Part shown: positions 1-5,713 of the stretch, in pieces
Position numbering within the stretch: position 1 is the stretch's first letter
Layout of the letters: every line of letters begins with the position of its first letter
From: Oscillospiraceae bacterium
Lineage (GTDB): Bacteria; Bacillota; Clostridia; Oscillospirales; Ruminococcaceae
NCBI GenBank assembly: GCA_016303195.1
Contig: JAEDMD010000130.1
Location: forward strand, 1-5,730
DNA: 5,730 bases
Direction: 5' to 3'
Translations under genes and position numbers: made by a program
Notes under the pieces: generated by a model
What the model was told of the DNA's origin: nothing
The model's database searches: none
What the model saw: the letters and a program-made list of their open reading frames with translations, nothing else

Positions 1-1037
1 AAGCGGATGGCTTCACGGGGGACTTTCAGTCCTGTATACTCGCCCTTGATGATCTCAACGCTCTCTGTGCGGTGCTGAACGAGGTCGGCATTGAAGCGGC
101 TACATGAGAGTATCATGACGCTTCTTGCAGGGTCGCCCGCATTGCGGATATCGGTTATCTGAGCCGAACTCATATCAGCCGATGACTCGAACCTTAGCTT
201 CACCATGTCGCCGATGGCGTACTCCTTGTGGGAATTATCCGCAACAACGGCAAGGTACCATGTATAGCCGTCCACCAGCTTGCCGACAACGGTATTGTCC
301 GTCAGTCTGTTATCGCCTGCGTTCTCGATCTGATCGGCGGTGATATCTCCGAGAGTCTCCTTGGAGAACTTGTCCTCATAGCCGTCGCAGTAGCTTACGA
401 AATAAGCCGAACGTGGAGACGGGATAGTCTCGATAGGCTGAACAGATGCCTGTTTAAGGGCAGAAAGCTGATCGTTGATATCCGATATCTGCTGAGAGAA
501 ATCGGTGACTTCGTTTGTGATAATCTGGTATGTACTCAGGTGAACGAGAAGATCGTCCATAGCTGACTGCAAGGCGGCATAATCCTTCATATCACGGGAA
601 TACATCAGACTGCGGTAGTCCTCCTTGATGCCTTCGGAGAGCGCCGATGGCTGTGCGGATTCGAGAGTACCGATATTCTGGATCATTTCGAGGATATTCA
701 GTTCCTTGGTCAGTTTTTCCATTTCACGGTTGATGCTGACCTGTTCATCGCTTGGGTAGACCTGAGCGATGATGCCGCCGCTGCTGAGGCGGCCGCCGTC
801 TGAAACATTGTAGCTTAGAGTGCCGCTGCCGCTGTAAAAAACAGGTTCTTCCTCCCTGATGAAAACGCCCTTGTACTCTTTCGAGGCGGTAGCGCTTGCC
901 ATGAGGGCAGAAACGGTGTCACGCTCCCTGTTACGGAAGTGCAGAACGATACTGATAAAGACGACGAGCAGCAGGATCAGCACGATATTACGCAGCAGCT
1001 TTACCATAAAGCTGCCTTCAGACCTGTAGATCCGCAT
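1..1037 (-). CDS. HlyD-type membrane-anchored adaptor protein, 3' end beyond window
   Basis: This frame is open for 345 codons and leaves the window without a stop, so the C-terminus is missing. Translating the minus strand shows a short N-terminus, one membrane helix at about residues 17-33 (rich in L, V and I), then an extracytoplasmic part. Residues 56-97 resemble the first half of a lipoyl/barrel-sandwich domain (KGVFIREE, later SDGGRLSSGGIIAQVY). Residues 98-198 are mostly helical and probably form a coiled-coil hairpin. Residues 207-222 (SPRSAYFVSYCDGYED) restart the second lipoyl half, followed by a beta-rich region. This is the architecture of HlyD/MFP adaptors, which bridge an inner-membrane transporter to the envelope. 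No transporter gene is visible here, so the partner and substrate are unknown. The chosen ATG has AGGTG 6 nt upstream (1044-1048). A second ATG at codon 11 has GAAGG 7 nt upstream and is a possible alternative. The gene starts 15 nt after hfq, so co-expression is likely. The family call is by recognition of pattern, not alignment. Confidence 0.8.
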   Translation of the reverse strand, partial: MRIYRSEGSFMVKLLRNIVLILLLVVFISIVLHFRNRERDTVSALMASATASKEYKGVFIREEEPVFYSGSGTLSYNVSDGGRLSSGGIIAQVYPSDEQVSINREMEKLTKELNILEMIQNIGTLESAQPSALSEGIKEDYRSLMYSRDMKDYAALQSAMDDLLVHLSTYQIITNEVTDFSQQISDINDQLSALKQASVQPIETIPSPRSAYFVSYCDGYEDKFSKETLGDITADQIENAGDNRLTDNTVVGKLVDGYTWYLAVVADNSHKEYAIGDMVKLRFESSADMSSAQITDIRNAGDPARSVMILSCSRFNADLVQHRTESVEIIKGEYTGLKVPREAIR

Positions 1038-1052
1038 TCAGCTCACCTTTTC

Positions 1053-1292
1053 TCAGTCGTTCTTCTCTGAAGCGTCCAGAATAGAAACGGCTCTTGCAGG
1101 GATGATAGTAGAGATAGCGTGCTTGTAAACGAGCTGCTGTTTGCCGTCGCAGTCGAAGATAGCAACATAGCTGTCGAAACCTCTTACCATACCCTTGAAC
1201 TGGAATCCGTTGGTAAGGATGATAGTTACCATTATCCTGTCTTTTCTGCACTGATTAAGGAATACATCCTGCAGATTGATTGTTTTGTTCAT
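1053..1292 (-). CDS. hfq: RNA chaperone Hfq
   Basis: The gene encodes a 79-residue Sm-like protein that forms a hexameric ring and pairs small RNAs with mRNAs in the cytoplasm. The Sm1 region begins [10 protein letters not shown], with Q8 at the proximal-face position. The Sm2 signature YKHAIST is at 56-62, with the K57 and H58 pair that reads uridine-rich 3' ends. The rim patch is R16-K17-D18-R19. The C-terminal tail after the Sm core is short (about 15 residues), as in Gram-positive Hfq. An ATG at 1298 opens the same frame but lies 1 nt from the AGGAG site. The ATG at 1292 has a 7-nt spacer and gives the family-like start [11 protein letters not shown], so I chose it. The gene follows miaA, the classical arrangement, but a 115-nt gap with a promoter suggests partly independent transcription. 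Confidence 0.96.
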   Translation of the reverse strand: MNKTINLQDVFLNQCRKDRIMVTIILTNGFQFKGMVRGFDSYVAIFDCDGKQQLVYKHAISTIIPARAVSILDASEKND

Positions 1293-1299
1293 ACACATT

Positions 1300-1304
1300 C
1301 TCCT
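1300..1304 (-). promoter_or_regulatory. hfq ribosome binding site that decides the start
   Basis: AGGAG on the minus strand lies 7 nt from the ATG at 1292 but only 1 nt from the in-frame ATG at 1298. The spacing therefore supports the inner start. Confidence 0.8.
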
Positions 1305-1389
1305 ATTCTCAATACTTTAATCGTATATTTCGGGTCTCAGCGCACCTTAAAACGTCAGAAACCATTTTGGATGGAAATACACACAATAC

Positions 1390-1419
1390 ATTATAGCACA
1401 TATAGAACTATTTTGCCAT
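1390..1419 (-). promoter_or_regulatory. Extended -10 promoter candidate for hfq
   Basis: On the minus strand a perfect TATAAT (1390-1395) is preceded by TGC, making the extended -10 sequence TGCTATAAT. An ATGGCA hexamer 18 nt upstream (1414-1419) matches the -35 consensus TTGACA at four of six positions and lies inside the last codons of miaA. Transcription would start near 1383 and give a leader of about 90 nt before hfq. No hairpin with a U-tract separates miaA from hfq, so readthrough from the upstream genes is also possible. This is sequence resemblance only. Confidence 0.6.
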
Positions 1420-2349
1420 AGCTTTTTCGCATTTTTCTAAAATTTCATTTTTTTTATCAATTCCGTCTAAAAAAATCCAGTGAATACGGTCATTTTTTCT
1501 AAACCATGTCAACTGTCTCTTGGCATATCTGCGTGTTTCCTGTTTGATTATGGCGATACAGTCCTCCAGCGTCATCGTTTCCTCGAAGTATGGAACGAGT
1601 TCCTTGTAGCCGATGGCATTGGCGGCAGTCTTCATTCCGCTTGTCTGCCAGAGGTCACGGGCTTCTTCCACCAGACCTGCTTTCACCATTTCGTCCACAC
1701 GCAGGTTTATGCGGTCGTAGAGCTTCTGTCTGTCGTGGTAGTTAAGACCGAATATCATCGAATCATAGGGGCTTTCCACCAGTCTGCTCTCGGCTTTCAG
1801 TTCGCTGAACCGCCTTCCCGTTACATGACAGACCTCCAGCGCACGAACCACTCTCACCAGATTATTGGGATGTATGCCCTCAGCGGCTTCGGGGTCAAGT
1901 TCCGCAAGCCTTGTATGAAGGGCGATATTTCCGTTTTCACGGGCAAAAGCGTACAACTCCTCACGGTAAGCCTCGTCACTTCCGCCATCGGAAAATTTCA
2001 CGTTGTTCAGAAGTGAATCAATATAAAGTCCCGTACCGCCGACGATTATGGGCAGTTTTCCACGGGAGAGGATATCCGCTATTTTCTCATGGGCAAGTGC
2101 CACATAGTCCGCCGCCGAAAAGCTCACATCACGGTCAAGGAAGTCCATGAGATGATGGGGAATCCCCTGCTTTTCTTCTTCCGTCGGCTTTGCGGAGGCT
2201 ATGTCCATGCCCTTGTATATCTGCATGGAATCGGCAGAGACTACCTCTCCGCCGTATTTCTTTGCAAGTTCCACGCCCAGCCATGTCTTGCCCGAAGCGG
2301 TAGGGCCGACTACTGCAAGGACAAAGGGCTTGTTATTCTTTCCGTTCAT
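1408..2349 (-). CDS. miaA: tRNA dimethylallyltransferase (MiaA)
   Basis: This cytoplasmic enzyme transfers a dimethylallyl group from dimethylallyl diphosphate to N6 of A37 in tRNAs that read UNN codons, making i6A. The 313-residue length is normal for the family. The P-loop GPTASGKT is at 15-22. The motif SADSMQIYKGMDIASAKP starts at 38 and includes the conserved D40. VGGTGLYI is at 103-110, NNLVRVVRALE at 162-172, AIGYKE at 245-250 and TRRYAKRQLTWFRKN at 272-286. The start has GGGAG 9 nt upstream (2359-2363), and this site lies inside the overlapping 45-codon gene. The shared 17 nt suggest coupled translation. The last 50 or so bases are A-rich in the message, including a run of eight A, and encode a lysine-rich tail (KKNEILEKCEKAMAK). 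No key residue appears to be missing. Confidence 0.97.
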   Translation of the reverse strand: MNGKNNKPFVLAVVGPTASGKTWLGVELAKKYGGEVVSADSMQIYKGMDIASAKPTEEEKQGIPHHLMDFLDRDVSFSAADYVALAHEKIADILSRGKLPIIVGGTGLYIDSLLNNVKFSDGGSDEAYREELYAFARENGNIALHTRLAELDPEAAEGIHPNNLVRVVRALEVCHVTGRRFSELKAESRLVESPYDSMIFGLNYHDRQKLYDRINLRVDEMVKAGLVEEARDLWQTSGMKTAANAIGYKELVPYFEETMTLEDCIAIIKQETRRYAKRQLTWFRKNDRIHWIFLDGIDKKNEILEKCEKAMAK

Positions 2350-2470
2350 TATCAGTTTCTCCCGACTGTAAGAGCTTTTTCTTTCTGCGCTTGTTACGTA
2401 TCAAATAAACCACGCCGAATATGGTCATTGCTATAAATACTACTGAAAAAACCTTGAATAAGCGCTTCAT
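2333..2470 (-). CDS. 45-residue single-helix membrane microprotein, unknown function
   Basis: This short frame encodes a protein starting MKRLFKVFSVVFIAM. It has one hydrophobic helix at about residues 7-24, then a strongly basic stretch at 25-32 (RNKRRKKK, seven of eight residues basic), then a short polar tail. By the positive-inside rule the basic tail should be cytoplasmic. Support for a real gene is contextual. An exact AGGAGG (2476-2481) lies 5 nt before the ATG, and the start is 14 nt after the stop of the upstream membrane-protein gene. The stop overlaps miaA by 17 nt in another frame, leaving no unexplained space. The coupling suggests it shares translation with miaA. I recognise no family, and its function cannot be told from sequence. 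Confidence 0.75.
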   Translation of the reverse strand: MKRLFKVFSVVFIAMTIFGVVYLIRNKRRKKKLLQSGETDNERKE

Positions 2471-2484
2471 GATCTCCTCCTGAG

Positions 2485-2778
2485 CTACTGCTCCCTTCTC
2501 TCTGTCTCCTCATCCTCCTCATCTTCCTCAGCTTCTTCAACTATCTGAGTCGGCTCAGAGATAAGATTATCGTAAACCGTTACTATGGTCTTGGCGCAGA
2601 TGGAAGCCGCAAGCACTCCGGGGATGAAGGCAAGGGCGAACACCATAGCTCCACGCACGAACTTATTTTTGCTTTTTACTATATCAGGACGTTTGATAAA
2701 CAGTGTCATTACTCCGACAAATGCCACTGCAAAACAAGCAAGTGTATACCACACTTTTTCACTGATATGGAAATGCAT
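2485..2778 (-). CDS. Small two-helix membrane protein with acidic tail, unknown function
   Basis: The 97-residue product has two hydrophobic segments, about W10-I28 and A44-Y69. They are joined by a basic loop (K29, R30, K35, K37, K39, R42) that should be cytoplasmic by the positive-inside rule. That would place both termini outside. The last 17 residues (81-97) carry 12 acidic residues. There is no signal peptide cleavage motif and no family I recognise. An in-frame ATG at 2787 would add three residues but is 1 nt from the AGGAG site (2789-2793). The ATG at 2778 has a 10-nt spacer and is preferred, with modest certainty. The gene sits between mutL and miaA. It is separated from mutL by an inverted-repeat element and runs directly into the microprotein gene. 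Confidence 0.82.
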   Translation of the reverse strand: MHFHISEKVWYTLACFAVAFVGVMTLFIKRPDIVKSKNKFVRGAMVFALAFIPGVLAASICAKTIVTVYDNLISEPTQIVEEAEEDEEDEETERREQ

Positions 2779-2788
2779 CGGGGACATT

Positions 2789-2793
2789 CTCCT
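2789..2793 (-). promoter_or_regulatory. Ribosome binding site of the two-helix membrane gene
   Basis: AGGAG lies 1 nt from one in-frame ATG (2787) and 10 nt from the next (2778). The first is too close for normal initiation and the second is at the long end of the usual range, so the start is less certain than for hfq or mutL. Confidence 0.6.
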
Positions 2794-2798
2794 TTCAA

Positions 2799-2957
2799 TA
2801 TAATGCGTAATGCGTAATGCGTAATTGTTAATTCATAATGTATAATTAACTAATAATTGAATCGTGAATTATCATATCAGCTTTGCTAACATATTTCAAT
2901 CTGTGAGCGAAGCGAACACCATAATTACGCATTACGAATTACGCATTACGCATTTAT
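2799..2957. repeat. MITE-like inverted-repeat element built from TAATGCG units
   Basis: Terminal arms 2802-2818 and 2938-2954 are perfect 17-bp inverted repeats (AATGCGTAATGCGTAAT). The arms lie within longer tandem tracts: three TAATGCG copies at 2801-2821 on the left, and four ATTACGC-like units at 2924-2952 on the right, one of them changed to ATTACGA. Both arms are immediately bounded by TAT (2799-2801 and 2955-2957), which could be a short target duplication. The AT-rich interior of about 120 bp has no coding capacity. It contains GCGAAGC (2907-2913), a heptamer known to fold as an unusually stable DNA mini-hairpin. The right end touches the mutL stop codon. The element looks like a non-autonomous palindromic repeat. 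Mobility is inferred, since no second full copy is in the window. Confidence 0.7.
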
Positions 2958-2959
2958 CA

Positions 2960-5011
2960 TCAGGTTCTCTTGAATTGATGTGCAATGTTGTTCTTGGTCA
3001 TGGTGAACATTACAGGTCTGCCGTGGGGACAATGGCGGATACGCTCATCGTAGTATACCTGCTCGGCAAGAGACTGCAATTCCGCCATATCGTTCCTGTC
3101 ATTAGCTTTGATCGCCGATTTGCAGGCAACGGTATGAAGGATATCATCAAGCATATGTGACTGGGGATCGTGGGAATAAAGGATGAGATTTGCGGCAATT
3201 TCGGAAATTATCTCCTCCATGTCAAGCTCCATCATGAATGTGGGAACGGCTGTTGCGATAACGCATGGCTTCTCCGAAAAATCGAACTCAAAGCCGAGAT
3301 CGGCTAAAAGCTCCGTATTTTCTTCCAGTGCGCTTACCTCGTCCCCTGTCATGAGAACACGTATGCCTGTCAGCAATTTCTGGCTGTACTGGCGGCAGTT
3401 GCGGCTTTTCAGACGCTCAAAGATGATGCGCTCATGAGCGGCGTGCTTGTCGATCATGATAACGGTATTATCCCCCACCTCGGCTATCACGTACAGACCG
3501 AAAGCCTCGCCGATAACACGTATCTTCGGCTTTTCCGTCCATACAGACTGCTCAGGTTCGGGAGCGGCTTCCTGCTTCACGGGAGCGCTTGCGAATGAAC
3601 TTGTGTTGATGTAGCTGAATCCCTCCAGCGGTGCGGGTTCGGGCATTTCCGCAGACGGCTCAGGCTCTTTCACAGGTTCCGGAGCGCTCTGTACAACGGG
3701 ACGGAGCGGCGGAGGTGACTGCACAACAGGTCTTGCCTGCTCCGTCGGCTGACGGGGTATCTCAGCTTTTGGCTCAGGCTTGCTGTATTCGGGGCAAACC
3801 TCGATATCCGCAGTTTCAAGAGGTGTATCATCATCTTCCTCCTCAGCCTTTTCAGTGATCGGCGCAGACTGTACAAACGGCTTGCTTTCCGCCATTTTCC
3901 GCTCAGTCTCCTCGATCTGCGAAACGGGAGTGAACATGAACTCCTGCTGTTTCATCTCCACAGGCTCAGGCTCTTTTTTCAGCCAGTCAGTCCGTGGTTT
4001 AAGCTCGAATTCGTAGATAAGTCCGTCATTCATCATGGCATTCTTCACCGCAAAATATATGGCATCCGTCACATTTTTCTCATTGGTGAAGCGGACTTCC
4101 GCCTTTGTGGGGTGGATATTGACATCCATTGCCGACGGCGGAAGTTCTATCATAAGGATGCAGGCAGGGAATTTGCCTGTCATTATCATGTTGGTATAGG
4201 CGTTTTCCAGCGCCGATGAGCAAAGCCTTGAACGGACATATCTGCCGTTGACGAAAAAGTTCTGGAATGCCCTGTTGTTCTTGGAATACAGCGGCTTTAT
4301 TACATATCCCGAAACCTTTATCTTCTCGTATTCATAGTCCACGGGGATGAGGTCACGGGCAAAGTCTCTGCCATAGACCGCATAGACCGCCGAAAACAGC
4401 TCTCCGTCGCCGCTGGAGTTGAATTCCACACGATTGTCACGGATGAACTTGAATGCGATGTGTGGATGGGACATTGTTATCTTCTGGAGGATATTGCTTA
4501 CCGCATTTGCCTCTGTTACGTCCTTTTTCATGAATTTTCGTCTTGCGGGGACGTTGTAGAAAAGGTCACGGATAATGATAGTCGTACCGTCGGGACAGCC
4601 GCTTTCGATGTGGGACTTCTCCTCGCTCCCCTCGATATTGTAGACCGTTCCCAGTTCGTCGGACTTCTGCTTTGTCAGCACCTCAACTCTCGAAACAGCC
4701 GCAACTGATGCAAGCGCCTCGCCACGGAAGCCGAGAGTGAGGATATTTTCAAGGTCATCCTTAGTATTTATCTTGCTGGTAGCATGGCGGAGAAATGCCT
4801 TTGGTACGTCGCCGAATGACATTCCGCAGCCGTCATCGGTGACACGCATAAAGGTCACACCGCCGTTTTTTATCTCAACGGTGATATGCCTTGCGCCTGA
4901 GTCGATGGAATTTTCCACCAGCTCCTTGATAACGGATGAGGGACGCTCAATTACCTCACCTGCGGCAATAAGCTCGGATATTTCTTTGCTGAGTATATTG
5001 ATAGGCGGCAT
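2960..5011 (-). CDS. mutL: DNA mismatch repair protein MutL (endonuclease type)
   Basis: MutL links mismatch recognition by MutS to strand incision and repair. The protein is 683 residues long. The N-terminal GHKL ATPase has ELVENSIDSGA with catalytic E33, DDGCGM at 59-64, ATSKI at 77-81, TLGFRGEAL at 92-100, FVNGRYVR at 253-260 and IHPTKAEVRF with K303. A linker rich in P and E (about 343-495) follows. The C-terminal domain carries the metal-dependent endonuclease motifs DKHAAHERIIFE (521-532), ACKSAIKAND (629-638) and CPHGRP (661-666), as in bacteria that lack MutH and Dam methylation. K replaces the usual Q in DQHA. The in-frame ATG at 5017 is 1 nt from the ribosome binding site, while the ATG at 5011 has a 7-nt spacer and gives the typical MPPINILSKEI start. 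Only 27 nt separate it from the unknown upstream gene. mutS is not seen next to it. Confidence 0.97.
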   Translation of the reverse strand: MPPINILSKEISELIAAGEVIERPSSVIKELVENSIDSGARHITVEIKNGGVTFMRVTDDGCGMSFGDVPKAFLRHATSKINTKDDLENILTLGFRGEALASVAAVSRVEVLTKQKSDELGTVYNIEGSEEKSHIESGCPDGTTIIIRDLFYNVPARRKFMKKDVTEANAVSNILQKITMSHPHIAFKFIRDNRVEFNSSGDGELFSAVYAVYGRDFARDLIPVDYEYEKIKVSGYVIKPLYSKNNRAFQNFFVNGRYVRSRLCSSALENAYTNMIMTGKFPACILMIELPPSAMDVNIHPTKAEVRFTNEKNVTDAIYFAVKNAMMNDGLIYEFELKPRTDWLKKEPEPVEMKQQEFMFTPVSQIEETERKMAESKPFVQSAPITEKAEEEDDDTPLETADIEVCPEYSKPEPKAEIPRQPTEQARPVVQSPPPLRPVVQSAPEPVKEPEPSAEMPEPAPLEGFSYINTSSFASAPVKQEAAPEPEQSVWTEKPKIRVIGEAFGLYVIAEVGDNTVIMIDKHAAHERIIFERLKSRNCRQYSQKLLTGIRVLMTGDEVSALEENTELLADLGFEFDFSEKPCVIATAVPTFMMELDMEEIISEIAANLILYSHDPQSHMLDDILHTVACKSAIKANDRNDMAELQSLAEQVYYDERIRHCPHGRPVMFTMTKNNIAHQFKRT

Positions 5012-5018
5012 CGCCATG

Positions 5019-5024
5019 CTCCTT
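5019..5024 (-). promoter_or_regulatory. mutL ribosome binding site that decides the start
   Basis: AAGGAG on the minus strand is 7 nt from the ATG at 5011 and 1 nt from the in-frame ATG at 5017. Spacing and family N-terminus agree on the inner start. Confidence 0.8.
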
Positions 5025-5038
5025 TCTTAGTTATGGGC

Positions 5039-5659
5039 TTACACTATTTTCCTGTTTTTCGGTATTATTATCACTCCGCCTGCGTTTATCTGCTCGGCTT
5101 CGTAGTCCTCCGCTTGGAGCATACCGAACATTTTCTGTGATATGACTGCGAATGGATAAGCCGACGGTTTCTCGCCTGCGATTATCTCACTTTCGGGTGT
5201 TATACCGTCGGATGTCTCTATTCCCGTCTGTATAGTCCTTATCTGCGGCATTACCCAGAGGATACGTGCGAAATCCTTCAGCTTCTGTATTGCATCCGCT
5301 TTGTAGCTTCCGTCATCGTTGACAACTTCTTCTTCGGGGATGACGAGCATGAACTCGAACTCCTTTTCGGTAGGCGAGCCATTGAGGAAAAATCCCCTTA
5401 TCTCGGAAAATCCGCCGTACTCGAAGCAAGCCTGCTTGTAATCGTTGGAGCGGTGGTCAGTGTAGCCGAGGGTGTAATTATCCTCCAGCTTTTTCTGATT
5501 CCAGTCATTTATCTCGTCGATGCTCTCGTTTTCGGATTCGTTCACACCGCACTTGAAACGCAATCCTGCGTAGTCAAGGTAGCTTTTAAGCATCTTGACT
5601 GTATCGTAATCTATCTCGTATCTGCTGAATTCAACAGACAGGCTGAAATATGCGGGCAT
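5039..5659 (-). CDS. Hypothetical soluble protein, 206 residues, unknown function
   Basis: I do not recognise this family. The product starts MPAYFSLSVEFSRYEIDYD. It has no signal peptide or membrane helix and is acidic overall, with an E/D/N-rich stretch at about residues 40-58. Hydrophobic and polar residues alternate in several stretches, for example EFEFMLVIP near 100 and GGVIIIPKN near the end, which suggests a mixed alpha/beta fold. Several aromatic and glycine positions (FEYGGFSEIRGFFLNG, about 79-94) look like a structured core. Initiation is supported by AGAGG 9 nt before the ATG, continuous with a run of six G. The stop lies 27 nt before the mutL start, so this gene probably leads the mutL transcript. 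A role in mismatch repair would be guesswork. Confidence 0.85.
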   Translation of the reverse strand: MPAYFSLSVEFSRYEIDYDTVKMLKSYLDYAGLRFKCGVNESENESIDEINDWNQKKLEDNYTLGYTDHRSNDYKQACFEYGGFSEIRGFFLNGSPTEKEFEFMLVIPEEEVVNDDGSYKADAIQKLKDFARILWVMPQIRTIQTGIETSDGITPESEIIAGEKPSAYPFAVISQKMFGMLQAEDYEAEQINAGGVIIIPKNRKIV

Positions 5660-5674
5660 AAGCGCCCCCCTCTC

Positions 5675-5698
5675 TTAATTAATTCGTAATTAGTAATG
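5675..5698. repeat. Degenerate TAATTCGTAAT-type repeat
   Basis: The plus strand reads TAATTCGTAATTAGTAATG within this AT-rich tract. It resembles the units of the right arm of the element at 2802-2954, read on the minus strand (GTAATTCGTAATGCG). It has no partner arm inside the window, so it may be a decayed half copy or simply AT-rich sequence. It lies in the leader of the first gene. Confidence 0.4.
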
Positions 5699-5713
5699 TT
5701 TTATGTTTATGTT

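Noticed and set aside
228..566. 112-codon plus-strand frame
   Set aside because: It runs opposite the HlyD-type gene, whose motifs are clear on the minus strand. No supporting ribosome binding site or family was seen.
1018..1251. 77-codon minus-strand frame across hfq
   Set aside because: It lies in another frame inside hfq, encodes an arginine- and tyrosine-rich product without a family signature, and has no reason to exist beside a clear Hfq.
1332..1346. Minus-strand GGTGCGCTGAGACCC in the hfq leader resembles the 5' part of a TPP riboswitch
   Set aside because: The second conserved half (CTGAT followed by a TGGATAATGCCA-like segment) is absent before the hfq start, and hfq is not a thiamine gene.
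1480..2016. 178-codon plus-strand frame opposite miaA
   Set aside because: It is antisense to an unmistakable miaA and has low-likelihood composition, so it is a shadow frame.
2333..2541. Possible binding of the acidic tail of the two-helix protein to the basic tail of the microprotein
   Set aside because: Charge rules place the two tails on opposite sides of the membrane, so a tail-to-tail contact is not supported.
2799..2957. The inverted repeat as an intrinsic terminator for mutL
   Set aside because: The arms are AT-rich and over 100 nt apart with no U-tract after the stem, so it lacks terminator form.
2864..3160. 98-codon plus-strand frame across the inverted-repeat element
   Set aside because: It is built from repeat sequence and the antisense of the mutL C-terminus, so it is not a gene carried by the element.
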